Shown here piece after piece: positions 1-11,732 of a DNA stretch of 46,549 nt; position 1 is the stretch's first letter, and each line of letters begins with the position of its first letter. The position numbers were made by a program, and so were the translations under genes. The notes beneath the pieces were generated by a model that was given only the letters and a program-made list of their open reading frames with translations, searched no databases and was not told the DNA's origin. This stretch comes from Lichtheimia corymbifera B2541 (Eukaryota > Mucoromycota > Mucoromycetes > Mucorales > Lichtheimiaceae), in assembly GCA_000697475.1 (NCBI GenBank), contig JNEU01000948.1, positions 1-46,549 on the forward strand, in the 5' to 3' direction.

Positions 1-1910
1 GTTCGAAATGGGCAATCCCAAGGTAATTCATATTACTTGACATTTCATGATTTTCGACGGATACCCAATTTCCGACCAGCATAGTAAATCCCACATTATA
101 CCCTCCCACTCCCAATTTTCAAATGAAGCATTAGGTCTTTATGAGAACGAAATTGATCAGCATGTCCAAGAGCATCTTGTGTGAAAGTTTCAGGTTCGAA
201 ATGGGCAATCTCAAGGTTATGGGACGCCCACACTCCATATATACTCGTCCGTTCGTCATCCGACGCTCCCGTTGTATTTCTCATAATGAAGCATATGGTT
301 TTTAAATGAATGGAGTTGATCAGCATGTCGATGCCCAGCGCCCTGACCAAGTTTGACGATCGAGGTGGACAACGGCGGGGGTGTGCACTATGTACCCTAC
401 TTGCGTTCCGCCCATCCATTGTCTCTCTTATATTTGGACCGCCCGGTTCATGGAAACATCATAATGAAGCATACGGTTTTTAAATGAATGGAGTTGATCA
501 GCATGACGCAGAGAACCTTCTTACCAAGTTTCATGTTCAAATTGGGCAATCCCAAGGAACTACATACTAATTGACTTTTTTATAAATCCGGCGCTTTCCC
601 AATTTCCATCCATCATAGTAAACCCCACATTATACCCTCCCATTCAAAATCTTTGAATGAAGCATGAGTTCATTATTAAGACAAAGTTGATCAGCATGAC
701 GTAAAGCATCTTGTATGCAAGTTTCAGGTTCGAGAGAGGCAATCTCAAGATTATGGATCAAGTACAGTGTGCATGGATTTGTAGGGCAGTACCTGAACAA
801 TTTAATTTCCACTTCTTCCTCTCTCTCAGCTTCTTGTCTCTTCCCCTTCCCATTCTCAACGGTTGCCCCATTCAACTACAACTAGCTCTTGCGAACGATT
901 GGTCTGCTTCAAGCCATCATGTCAATGCTTCAACTGTCTTGATCCTACTGTCTTGGACTGGATTGCAAGTCCATGGCGTATGCACCCCATTACAACACCC
1001 TCGTTTCTTGACACTGCACGTTCTCGTAACACTCTTCTGCCACCATCAAACGTAACAGCATTCATTGCAGCAGTTGCCGTTAGCAAGGTCTTTACTGCAT
1101 TGTGTCAAACAGCATTCACAGCCTTGTCACTCTACTACAACACACGCTCTTGCACACTTCTCTGCCTCGACCAAACGTAGCAGCAGTTGCTATTATTAAT
1201 CTCTTTTACTCCATTGTCTCAAGTAACTCGCAGCAACTTGCTTTGATACATACGGATTACAATGGATGGGATGCCATATCAGCTATCAAGTACACCGCAA
1301 TACAAGTAATCTTCATCTGGTTGGGTTGCGATGGAAGAAAATGACCAAGAAAGGATTGACTAGCAGCCGGATGGAGAAGGGAGCATATCAGCAGCTATCA
1401 CATGGCTGTCTTCAATCAACATGGTGGATTTGATGGATGGATGCAATCAAGTACAGTGATGAGATATCCTGGAATGTTGCTTTGGTTACTTGGAGCGAGC
1501 GTCGTCCGCAGAAACGATCACGTGGATACGACTTAAGATGATGATGGATTGGATGGTGCTTTACATTCATGGACGCTATTGGAATACTCAGGTCAATGCA
1601 TGCAGCAGCTATTTTACAATCATGGATGAAGGATGCTTATGACGGCAGCAATCAAGAATACTATGGCACAGTTATCCCTGTCGACTCGATGTGACACACC
1701 CGTAGTTTATCAATTTACAATGCTGTTCCCTTATCATACTTTCTCGATAAACAACATATACACTACCATTTGCTATTCTTCGACTTTTCTATTAAATTCA
1801 ACGTATTATATAAACGAGCATCATGCCATCAGTTCATATACTTAAGTTGTGGATCACTGGGTAGTCTCTGGATTGAAAGGAGAAGGAATAGAAACTTGAA
1901 GGTTGGAAAG
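1..1910 (+). repeat. Left copy of composite repeat (tandem array plus tail)
   Basis: Positions 1-727 hold about four diverged tandem units of roughly 165-195 bp. Each contains TTGATCAGCATG (near 151, 313, 493 and 687), an AAGTTTCA-type segment and GTTCGAAATGGGCAAT or a variant. From about 728 a non-tandem tail follows. It begins near a TTTAATTTCCAC motif and runs through stretches such as CCATGTCAATGC. The same array-then-tail order recurs at the right end of the window in the same orientation, and similarity is still visible near 1840-1910. The left copy has roughly 170 extra bases near 1690-1840 relative to the right copy. The copy is cut by the window start. ORFs here are not convincing genes. 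It could be a mobile-element remnant or a subtelomeric or centromeric family; this cannot be decided from two copies. Confidence 0.75.
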
Positions 1911-2424
1911 CGCGATTGGATCATTTACATCATCGTTTCGAGATGCTTTTGTTCTTTTGTCACAGGTCCTGTTAGTTCATGTATTGATAGATGAAAGGCA
2001 GGAATGGTTCTAGAACGCTTGCTGCATTGCAAGATATTAATTCGAGAGTGATGATTACCAACATACGTAGTGCTTGGTTCATTGTAACTAGATTCACTCT
2101 GTTCAATAAAGAATGAGCTGTTATGATACAACGATTCACAAGTACATGAACGCGCCATGCTTACTGATGATAGCTTCAGCTATACGCTAATTTATTATAC
2201 AACATTATATAAGTTACGGAATAGTATAACCAGGGCCTTTCTATAAGCTTTTAGGGGGAAAATATCCATCATGCACTTCAACCTGCCGAACCAGCTGCAA
2301 ATTGGTTATAGATATGTACATGCATGATCGTACGGGATCACGGACAACGAAGATATGGATATTTATTGCATCGTGATAGCGAAACATAATCGTACAAGCG
2401 ACAAGTAACATTGCTATCATCACC
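1911..2424. other. Spacer with no recognised gene
   Basis: About 0.5 kb between the left repeat and the end of the first P450 gene. AT-rich. I see no convincing ORF or RNA gene. It probably includes the 3' untranslated region of the P450 gene transcribed toward it. Confidence 0.5.
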
Positions 2425-4451
2425 CTATGCAAGCTTTTCCACAAAGACTTGCATGCCGTACCTCATGGGCATCGTGAGACCTGTGCGATAAGTGATATTC
2501 TGACCGGGGGCAAGGGTAAATTTATAGCGTCTCATCAAAAAGATGATTGCGACGATAGCTTCAAGTGTAGCTAGATTTTGACCTAGAATGCATTGTTGGA
2601 TCTCAGGTTACTCTTCCATTGACGTACACATTATATACCATCGATTGTACTTACCAAGGCAAACACGTGGGCCTACATGGAATACTGGGAATTTGCCTTG
2701 AGATTCACGACGCAGCTCTCCTTGCTCATTGATCCATCTTTCCGGTCTCAGTTGCTTGGCATCAGGACCCCATATCTCAGTACTTCTTCCTTGTGCGTAT
2801 GGACTCCAAGCAACAGCATCTCCTTTACGTATTCTTGTGCCATCAGGCCAAATATCATCTTCCAAAGCTACCTTGACGTTACCAGGTACCGGTGGATGAA
2901 GCCGTAGTACTTCGTACAACCTACGGTATATGCATATCACCATGGTTTTAGCTCTCAAAATTCTCTTTCCTTTGTCTGCGTGGGATTACACATACACTGC
3001 ATGAGCATAAGGCATGTGCTTGACAACTTCATAGAGCGCACGGGAATCTGATTCATGCTCATCTCGGATATTGGCATTGATTTCATCCCGCAATTTCTTC
3101 TCGATTCGAGGATGCAGCATTAGATTATAAAACGTCCATGAAAGCGCTTGAGCAGTGGTATCACGTCCAGCAAGTAAAAAGTTAATCACAGTGTCTCGAA
3201 GCTCCTTGTCGCTTAGTCGGTTTCCATCTTCATTATGAGTATTCATGAAGCGTGACAAGAGATCCTTAAACTCCTCGCCATTGGCCAATCGCTGTTTCCG
3301 TTCTTGGATGATGCCGTATACTAGATTGTCAATCACCTTAAGATGTTGCTTTATTGTCTTCTGACCTGGTGTGATGCGCTTGATGGCTTCGACAATAGGC
3401 ATAAAAGGATTGATTAATCGGTCCAAACAATCTTCTTGACAGCGATCAAAGGCTTCAGCAAAATCGATGGTGCCTCGAGATGAGAGCGTATTCAATTGGA
3501 CATTAAAGGCGATCCTATATACAACAAGGATAGCATCATTCATGATGGAGAATGGCCTTTTAGAAAACACACAAGCAAACGTCCATTGTGGTACCTACAT
3601 TACAAAGGTGTCAAGTGTGAATTTGAACATTGTATCGTGAAAGTCAATGGGTTCACCGCTTTGGGCCTTCTCGTCAAAAGGTCCATCGCACATAATGTTT
3701 AGCTCTTTGATGAATACGCTGTATGATAAAAGTCAGTGGATATAGATACCAAGGAAAACATATCTTGATCCACTTACTCGGTGAAATGGTCGCGGAAATT
3801 GACAACGTTGAAAACATGGGATGCAGCTTTTCGAGCGATACGCCAATGCTCACCATTGCTGACGAATATGCCCGTACCAAGCATATGACCAAGGGCGTCC
3901 CTATAAATCACGTGATGTCAGACGAGGTCATCCCAACAAATGTTACAGGTGCTCTTACACTAAATCTGATCCTTTGACATAGTTTTCAAAGTTGGCTATA
4001 AGCTTGGATCAGCATTAAAAAGTCAAAATGTACCATTAATCATTATGGAACGTACTTTTTAGGAAATGCTCAATGTTGAGGGGATTGATGGTGATGACGG
4101 CAGGTCGAAGGCCAGCTGCTGAAGCGGAACTGAGAATAGAACAATAACAATAGTTAAGCAGAACGTCGTTTTGACACTAACGTATTCACTCTTGCTTTGT
4201 TGTCCTTACAATGTTAGCGTGTTTAGCCGTTCGAATGCTTCACAATCCATGTCATGAGAACGGTCCTTGTTGAGAATCTGGCTCAAGAGCGTTCCAACCA
4301 GTGGATGCCCTTCAATCATAGGGATGCCCTCGGGCGGCTCATAGAAAATTGCTCGATTGTTATATTTGAGAGCCAATAAGCTGATGGTTGCTGCTGTGGC
4401 AATGCCAACAATGGACGCCAGGTGTTTGATATCAGTGGTTGTGGTTGGCAT
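2425..4451 (-). CDS. Cytochrome P450, CYP86/CYP704-type (paralogue 1)
   Basis: Predicted 512-aa microsomal monooxygenase. Exons on the minus strand: 4451-4210, 4129-4056, 3995-3959, 3900-3778, 3718-3599, 3514-2996, 2920-2655, 2582-2425; phase closes. Seen: an N-terminal hydrophobic anchor (about residues 10-30), I-helix AGRDTT (314-319), K-helix EVLR (375-378), PERW (431-434) and the heme loop FHVGPRVCLG (452-461, Cys459). A TNFENYVKG stretch and the DGTRIRKGD region match the CYP86/CYP704 clan, whose known members often hydroxylate fatty acids; the substrate here is unknown. The start was chosen at an ATG aligned with the paralogue at 9050-11018; an in-frame upstream ATG (4553) would add 34 residues. 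Compared with that paralogue it has two extra introns (3958-3901 and 2654-2583) and lacks one. It faces away from the F-box/DUSP gene. Confidence 0.9.
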
Positions 4452-5188
4452 GACGGAAAAAGGGAGTGAGAGAGGAAAACAAAAGAAACCGAAGAAAAGG
4501 GTAAGCCAAGGACCACTTGGGTGTCGCTGCTTTAGTTGTGGCACAAAAGCCAATCACGTTGTGTCACACAATGGATGGTTACACGGCTCGATCGGCTACC
4601 ATGTTACCGCGCCCCACAACCTGGATATGATAAGCTAATTCCAAGAGGGAGCACTTTTTCTTAACCGAGAACTGGGAACACACAAATGGTAATAATTGGC
4701 ATCAGTAATCACATCATGTATCTCTTCTCTAGGTAGGGGATAATGTTTGGGACCATTCATTTTCTGCAAACCCGCACTACTTGCGGCGATGAGGAGGATG
4801 AATAATTTCATACGAGCGGGGCAAGGGGCAGCAGCATTGGCTGAATATTATGCATGAAAATGCAAACATGGTACGCCAATATAATGTTTTTTCCAACCCA
4901 TATCACAATCACAAGTTAGTCGTGTCGTCTATATTATTGGTGAGTTTATATGCTATTCATGAATAGAACGTATGCAGTGACAAGGCTTGTTGGTCACGTA
5001 AGTAGGTAGATACAATGGATTGAACAGGCTCTCTCGTGCCTTTTGGCATCAATATGTTTTCATACCCCCGTCGTCAACCATGTGGAAACTCAAGACAACG
5101 CCAGTGAAGGTTAACTGTTTATTGAAACAACAGCTGCAACAACAACTTTTACTTCTCTTTCACTTTGACGACTCTTGTGGAATGCACA
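4452..5188. other. Divergent intergenic region
   Basis: About 0.7 kb between the P450 gene (-) and the F-box/DUSP gene (+), so it should hold both promoters. Poly-CT tracts lie just upstream of each start. No clear TATA box and no other gene seen. Confidence 0.5.
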
Positions 5189-6477
5189 ATGAAGGATTTA
5201 TTGGATCTTCCCAATGAGATTCTGCTACGGATACTACATTACGTCGAGCCTGTACAGATCTGCATCTTTCTTTCAACCTTGAGGAATCTGACTACACTGG
5301 AGGATAACGAGCAGTTTTGGCAATCCCTCGCTGGAACATTTGGAATCACGTGCAAGCAGCCATATGGGTCGTGGAAGGAATTGTGCTTTTCAGGTGACCT
5401 GATGACGACGTGTCCTCATTTGCAAGCAGTCGATTGTCCTTGGTCACTTTTACGAGCAGCATCCGTCAATATGCATGATACACCTTGCAGCTGTAGTCAA
5501 CAATCATGGGCGTGTCTTGAATATGGGATTTGTCTAGGTAAGTAATCACAAAGAGGAGGTGGTGGTGAGCGGTATCCAAGCAACGCGCTATTCTGATATA
5601 AGATATGTTTATCCAAAGGATGCCGCGATGACACGCCACATTGTTTATCTAATCGCCAATGTGCTCATGCCGTTGTACTAAGGCTCTCAGTACCCACCTT
5701 CATGGAAGTATGGTGCTCTTCGTGTTCAAGAACGGTAAGAAGAAAAAGGCTGCGGGATTATGGGCACCAATAAGCTTATTGTTGATATATCTTAGCTTGG
5801 TCTATGGGAGGATCCTTGGAAAGAGCAGTACATGGTGCGATCGATATTGCGAACTTACATTTCCCCTGAGCAACAACCACCTGGCGAAAAGTCCACATTC
5901 ATTCAACAAAGGAGGGAAGCAGAGCAATACCAGTTTTGGATGTGGTTCCGTAATCCTTCTCTCGATGCAAGCACCAACTTGATATCAGTCCATGGATGCT
6001 ACCTTGTTGATCAAGAGTGGTTTGCTTCTTGGGTGGATTTTCTAAAAGGTAAAGCCTATTATCTATGGTTGTCATAGCTGTTGATGGCACTGATGCATGG
6101 TGGATATTGCTGCTATTACATACAAGGTACATCTGAAATCCCAGGCCGAGTGTCAAACGACAACTTACTTGCTTTGGATGGATCTATCAAGCCAGACCTT
6201 GCTTTGGGAAGGAACTTTGTTTTGCTTAGTGAACGCGCTTGTTCATTCATTACACGGATTTATGGTATTGATGGATCACTTGCATCTATAGGTAATATCG
6301 CAAGAAAGGAGGGGTTCTCAATGATAACATCACCATATTGATTCTCATTCATTAGATCATGTGAAGAACAAGCCTGAGTATGCACGTTTGGTCCATTCAG
6401 TACGAGTGCAAGAACAAATGGCTCAACACCAAAGAATAAGGCCTATTGTGGTCTCCGTAGAGCAATCAATAGTATAA
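5189..6477 (+). CDS. F-box protein with UBP-type zinc finger and DUSP domain
   Basis: Predicted 334 aa. Exons 5189-5537, 5619-5734, 5796-6048, 6127-6291, 6356-6477; phase closes. The start is the first in-frame ATG and begins directly with an F-box (LLDLPNEILLRIL, residues 4-16, module to about 50). Residues about 75-155 carry a Cys/His-rich segment (CPHL, CSC, WACL, QCAHA, WCSSC) in the order of a ZnF-UBP finger, the ubiquitin C-terminus binder of several deubiquitinases. Residues about 218-292 match a DUSP domain (YLVDQEWFASW, then IPGRVSNDNLL, then IYGIDG). No USP catalytic core is present. Inferred role: an SCF substrate adaptor that recognises ubiquitin-related targets. The exon 2 acceptor (5618) was chosen because it alone keeps the zinc-finger frame open. 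Confidence 0.75.
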
Positions 6478-6684
6478 ATCTCTCATCATTAAACGTTATT
6501 ATTTGTAAGCATGAATCGTGTTTATTCGTAAACGACAACATTGATGGATAAACGTGGCTGGATAACTTATGGCGCAGCAAGGGATGTCTCTTGTATCACA
6601 ATGGCGCCGCCATGGTGTCATTGTACCAAAAGAGAGTCTTGCGCAGCGACACCACTTTATCACCTTTTTCTATTTTCTTTCACA

Positions 6685-8885
6685 ATGAGCGACGACAATC
6701 CTAATGTACTCGACATTCACGCTCCACCAAGGCCAGCGTTTACTGTGGACACTCTTCAAGAACAGATCGGGGTACTTAATGTCTACTGTGAAACAAGGAG
6801 CCATGAGGGGGCACTGACTTCGGTGGATGCTATGATCGCCATGGTACAAGACGACATTCTGACGACGACATATTTGGAGCGTGCTTTGGCTCGGGCAGTT
6901 GGAGGATACATATCAGCAGCCTTGAAGGAGATAGACGAGGTGATCCAGCAACAGCCTACGCTTGTCAAAGCCTACATTTATGCAATACGAATCGCGTGTT
7001 TATGCAATCTCAGAAGGGGATGGCTATATTATCTTCAGGGCAAAGACAAAGTGGCTCGGCATGTACCTGAATTCGATACCTTCTCGAAGATTGGAGACGC
7101 TTTGGCAGCTACGATATCAAAGCAGAATAGCTGGAGACTCCCTTACGACGTCGTGGCAACCATTATTGAGCTGCTGTCTTTCGACGATCGGGTCAATTTC
7201 GCTCATACCTGCACATATTGGAAGGATTTCATACTCACTTGTCCTCAAGCCTGGAAACAACTACATTTTCAACCTGGGACGGATGCAAAGTGGGGTACTT
7301 GGCTCAAGACACATTCGGCTGCAATGCAACCATATATCCGCCATGTCATTATCGGTGATCAGAACGTGTTCAGCAAGTTTGTTATGCACATGAATCATCT
7401 CGAAACGTTAGGTAAGGAATTTGTGGTGTGGGTAAAAAGAGGATGTTACTAATACAAAAGATAGAGTTTAGAGATTTGCCCAAGTATACTGGATGGTTAT
7501 ACGGTGATAATCATGTATGGCCACACAACGTGATTCTGAGCTTCCTCCAGGCACGATTACGAGGGAAGAAGAAACAACTGAAATCCATCAGAACCAGCGG
7601 TCCAAGTTGCATCACTCACAAGTCAATAATGGATATCCTCACTTATAATCCTGAGCTCAACACACTGGCGGTGGATATCATTTCCGACGGTGAACCGCAG
7701 CCGACAATTGCAATCAAAACATCAATTACACTTTTCCTCCGGGAATTATCAATATTACATGCGCATCCCGATGCTCAGGGTCTTGCTTCCATCCTTGAAA
7801 GGTCACCCCATCTCGAGTCTCTCATATATATCACCAAAACACGTCAACCGCCACCCTTCGACAGTGCACATCCCGAATGCGAACATATTGCGAGCACCAT
7901 CAGCAAGCATTGTCCAAGGATCAAGAGCTTATGTTATTTGCGAGATGAAGTATCATGGTGGAACACGTTTGTGAAGGAAGCTGCTGGACAAGACATCCTT
8001 GCATACTATGACATGTCTGACACCAAAGCTGAGGAACATCTTCTTGACTTTGCCAAGCGACATCAAGATACCTTGAAAGCAATCATCATTGATCTCAAAT
8101 ATACCCTTCCAACCTCTTACTTTGTTCATTTCCTCCTTCACACTACTCTGCCCCGGCTCACTTCACTCTACATTCGAGGAAGATTTGAATCGGCAACATC
8201 ATTGGCTACCACCGACACCCGTTACTACCTTAGCTATTCAAAAGTTGCAAACATGATTCAACGGCATTCAAAACTAAGACATGTGAGACTTGAAAAGGCG
8301 TGTGAATTGGAAATGCCAGTATTGCAGGCGATATCCCGGTTAAATCAACTTGAGGAAGTGTCACTCGGCTTTTTTTATGTATCACTCATGAGTCGCATGG
8401 AGGATCTATCTATGTTGTTGGATAAAACGCAAGCGACACTCAAACGTTTTCACCTGCATGTTGGAGTCAGCAATCTCAACACACGCCATATCTTCAACCT
8501 TGTGGATAAATATGATCAATTGACACATTTGACATGCGGCACAAACCTCAACCTGATGCTGGATGGTATCACTGATTTCGTTCGCACGGGATCCAGCACC
8601 TTTTCTCCACCAAAAAGGTCACGACAATTAACCTCCTTGAGATTATTGGCACCATCAGGCAACTTGGACTACATGGCATTTGAACCCATATCTGATTTGG
8701 CTTTACTCCCAAACCTCAAAAACCTGGAAATCACACATTTGGCTGGTCAACGACTCTCTTCTACACTGATGGGTGCATTGATCATGCCTCGTCCCGATTT
8801 AACAGCTCGAATCACCTCTGGCGGTCACGTTTATATCTATCCTAGTACGATTTCTTCAGATTATAATAATAGTAGTAGTAGATAA
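6685..8885 (+). CDS. F-box protein with TPR-like N-terminus and LRR-like C-terminus
   Basis: Predicted 715 aa in two exons (6685-7411, 7465-8885). The intron has a TACTAAT branch-like site at about 7447 and closes phase. Residues about 20-110 form a helical, TPR-like segment. An F-box (RLPYDVVATIIELL) lies near residues 150-195. The rest is long and rich in Leu, with recurring short strand-helix patterns (for example LRHVRLEKACEL and LTSLRLLAPSG) as in LRR-type F-box proteins. The start is the ATG with MSDDNP; an upstream in-frame ATG at 6544 would add 47 residues of poor quality. Around residues 93-115 the normal TPR pattern looks disrupted, which may be a small indel. Expected role: substrate-recognition subunit of an SCF ubiquitin ligase. 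The target is unknown. Confidence 0.8.
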
Positions 8886-9049
8886 AAAGATACCAAGAAC
8901 CCTCACTCATAGACATAAGAACAGATACCAATTTGCATATGTATGCTATACAGTATTGATGATTGAAATTGTATTCACAAGAGGAATAAATAAGAGATGA
9001 TTGGGATATATATATATGGGGAGGAGGAGATGTGTCATCCATGATCTAA

Positions 9050-11018
9050 CTAAAAGTCTGTACGATGCTCAATATGGACAAACATGCCATTAAGCATACG
9101 CAATGTCAATGATGGCTCATAGGTAACTTCTTGATCAGGAGCGAGAGTGAACTTGTAACGCTTCAATAAAAAGACAATGGCGACAAGAGCTTCAAGGGTA
9201 GCAAGGTTTTGACCAAGGCAAACACGAGGACCAGCATGGAAGGCAGGCCATTGACCAGGGTTTTCACGTCGTACGTTACCCTCCTCATCGATCCATCTTT
9301 CAGGGCGGAAGGATTTGGCATCTGGACCCCAAACGCGTGTTGAACGTCCTTGTGAATAAGGTGACCAAGTAAAAGTGTCTCCTTTTCGCATCGGAGTACC
9401 ATCGGGCAGGATATCATCTTCTAGTGCAACCTTGACATTGCTTGGAACTGAGGGATACAGACGCAATACTTCATAAAAGCTACATGTTTCACAGGAAAAG
9501 GAGTGGGTGAGTGAATGATAAGAGAGAGAGAGACCCATGGGATCTTCACTTACACAGCATGAGCATAGGTCATTTTTCGAATAGCCTCGTATAATGCTGG
9601 CGAATTAGATTCGTGTTCTTCATGGATGCATTCCTTAATCTCATTCAATAATTTGCGTTCGACACGTGGGTGAAGCATCAAATTGTAAAACGTCCATGAA
9701 AGTGCTTGTGCTGTTGTGTCGCGTCCCGCAATAATAAAGTTAAGCACTGTGTCACGTAATTCCTTGTCGCTCAATGGCTCCCCACGATCATTATGAGTAT
9801 TCATGAACCGAGACAAAAGATCCTTGTGCACGGCTCCCTCCGCACGACGTTCGGCAACCATGCGATAAGCAAAGTCATCAATGATTTTGAGGTGCTGGCG
9901 AATCGATGGCGTGTGAGGACTCAAGATGGGATGCAGGAATTCTTTCAGTCCATTGAAGGGGTCAATGAATCGATCGAGACAATTGGCTTGGCATATATCG
10001 AAGCTTTCGGCAAAGGGAACTAATAAAGATGGCATTGAATACATCGTTCTGTCATCTAAGTTTCATAGAGTGGGTGGGTGGGTACCTTTTCTCTTGCTCA
10101 ACAATCCATCCAAATGAGAGCCAAATCCAATACTGACAACATAAATGAGACGAATGAAATAGATGCGGGGAGAAAAGAAATGGATACTCACAGCACAAAC
10201 GAATCGAGCGTAAACTTGTGCATCACATCATGGAAATCGACCGTTTTGCCATTATCGGCTTTCTTATCAAAGATATGCTCGGCCATTACATGAAGCTCCT
10301 TGACAAAGACACTATGTACATAGCATGATCTGTTAAAAAAAGCATACCCAATTTGGCATTGTAACATATACATACTCTGTAAAATGATCTCTAAAGTTGG
10401 CAACGTTGAATAAAACTGAAGCTGTTTTTCTTTGGTATTTCCATCCTTCGCCGTTGGCGACGAAAATGCCATGGCCAAAGAGATCACCCAAGGCATCTCT
10501 CATTTGTTGCCCCTTGACATAGTTTGAAAAGTTGGCTAAATTGAATAGCATATGAGTACATGCATTGTTATGCATCTCCCTCCTCCTCCCATCCTGTTAC
10601 ACGTACTCTTCAACACATATTCAATGTTCTCTGGACTGACAGATAAGACTGCAGGGGGCATGAAAATCACGGAATCGGCACTGAAATAGTAATAATACGC
10701 CACTTGGATGATGAGAATAGGACATGCATGATAAAGGATGATAAGAATACTTTACATGGTTACGGCATCATATTTCTCAAAGTTTTCCAAGAGAGCATCA
10801 TAAATTCGGTGCTTGTTGGAGAGTTGCATCCAAAGAGTACCAATGAGTGGATGACCGGGAACAAAGGTGACGCCTTTAGGTCGCTCCCTAAAGACGGCTC
10901 GATCATTGTATTTGAGAGCCAACGCACCAAGAATAGCTGCTGCTGCACCACTTGTAGCTGCTGCAATACGCAAGGTTGGATTGTTTTGTGAGGTAAAGGT
11001 ATCGATAATGGAGGACAT
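9050..11018 (-). CDS. Cytochrome P450, CYP86/CYP704-type (paralogue 2)
   Basis: Predicted 519 aa. Exons: 11018-10756, 10680-10607, 10535-10376, 10311-10192, 10132-10086, 10019-9554, 9479-9050; phase closes. Seen: an Ala-rich N-terminal membrane anchor, TNFSNYVKG after the second intron, I-helix AGRDTT (319-324), EVLR (380-383), PERW and FHAGPRVCLG (457-466, Cys464). It is clearly paralogous to the gene at 2425-4451, sharing most intron positions. It has a private intron (10085-10020) splitting the KRK/VPF junction and lacks the intron after the heme loop. The probable reaction is monooxygenation of a lipid-like substrate at the ER, known for the clan but not shown here. A TATA-like box lies about 95 nt upstream of the start. 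Confidence 0.92.
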
Positions 11019-11110
11019 GCTGGTGATAGAGAAGTAAAAGGGAGAAAGGAAAGGGTAACAGTAGTGAGAAGAGAGAAAACAATGAGCGCGTTTTGATTTC
11101 CTGCACACCA

Positions 11111-11120
11111 TTTATATATT
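11111..11120 (-). promoter_or_regulatory. TATA-like box of P450 paralogue 2
   Basis: On the minus strand this reads AATATATAAA, about 95 nt upstream of the chosen ATG at 11018. Position and sequence fit a TATA element; no functional evidence. Confidence 0.4.
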
Positions 11121-11271
11121 TGCCCCCGTCATCACCCCCGCCCGCTTGTAGCATTTTCCACGTGCCTCCTCAACGCACTCCTGGGTTATGGCGTAACGCA
11201 GTAAAATCAACATCTCATAATCGTAAATTCGCCTTATGAATTAGAGCATGGATATGGATTATTGCATTCAT

Positions 11272-11502
11272 TCAGCCACGTATTACATCGGCGTTCTTGA
11301 CAGCAAATCCCAGATCGGTGGATTGGTATCCAGGACCATGCTTATTGTTTGGATTGTCACACAAGCGAAACATAATCGGTGCAAACACGTCATTCGATGA
11401 AGTGAATGTCATAATCATGATTTGCCCATTTATGATTCTATTCAACAACAGATCCTTATTCCGATCCAATACCTGACGCGCACGGTTGTTTACAGTAGAC
11501 AC
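11272..11502 (-). other. Orphan ORF of unknown nature
   Basis: A 77-codon open frame without an ATG at its start. The first internal ATG lies about 28 codons in. Codon use looks coding-like and the downstream half (FAPIMFRLCDNPNN and onward) is not low complexity. I recognise no family and found no convincing partner exon. It may be a gene remnant. Confidence 0.2.
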
Positions 11503-11732
11503 AACATTGCAATTTTTCTTTCTTGATGCACAAAAAGGCCGTTTAACCCCATCCCTCTACACGTTGATGAGCGACAACATCATGGCTTGATTTAAGATAT
11601 GAGATTATTCGCATGATAGATGAATCCCTTTATTATCCTTCCATCAATGATTAAAGATTATGCATAAAACAACATGTCAAATGGCCATTCTTAGATTGAA
11701 ATTAAGCTGTGTTTATTACAACATGATCATCT

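Noticed and set aside
193..203. B-box-like GGTTCGAAAT in the array units, suggesting a tRNA-derived SINE
   Set aside because: The last bases do not fit the B box, no clear A box lies at the right distance, and the units are tandem rather than dispersed.
1..727. CRISPR-like array
   Set aside because: The units are contiguous diverged repeats of 165-195 bp without short identical repeats and unique spacers, and the genome is eukaryotic.
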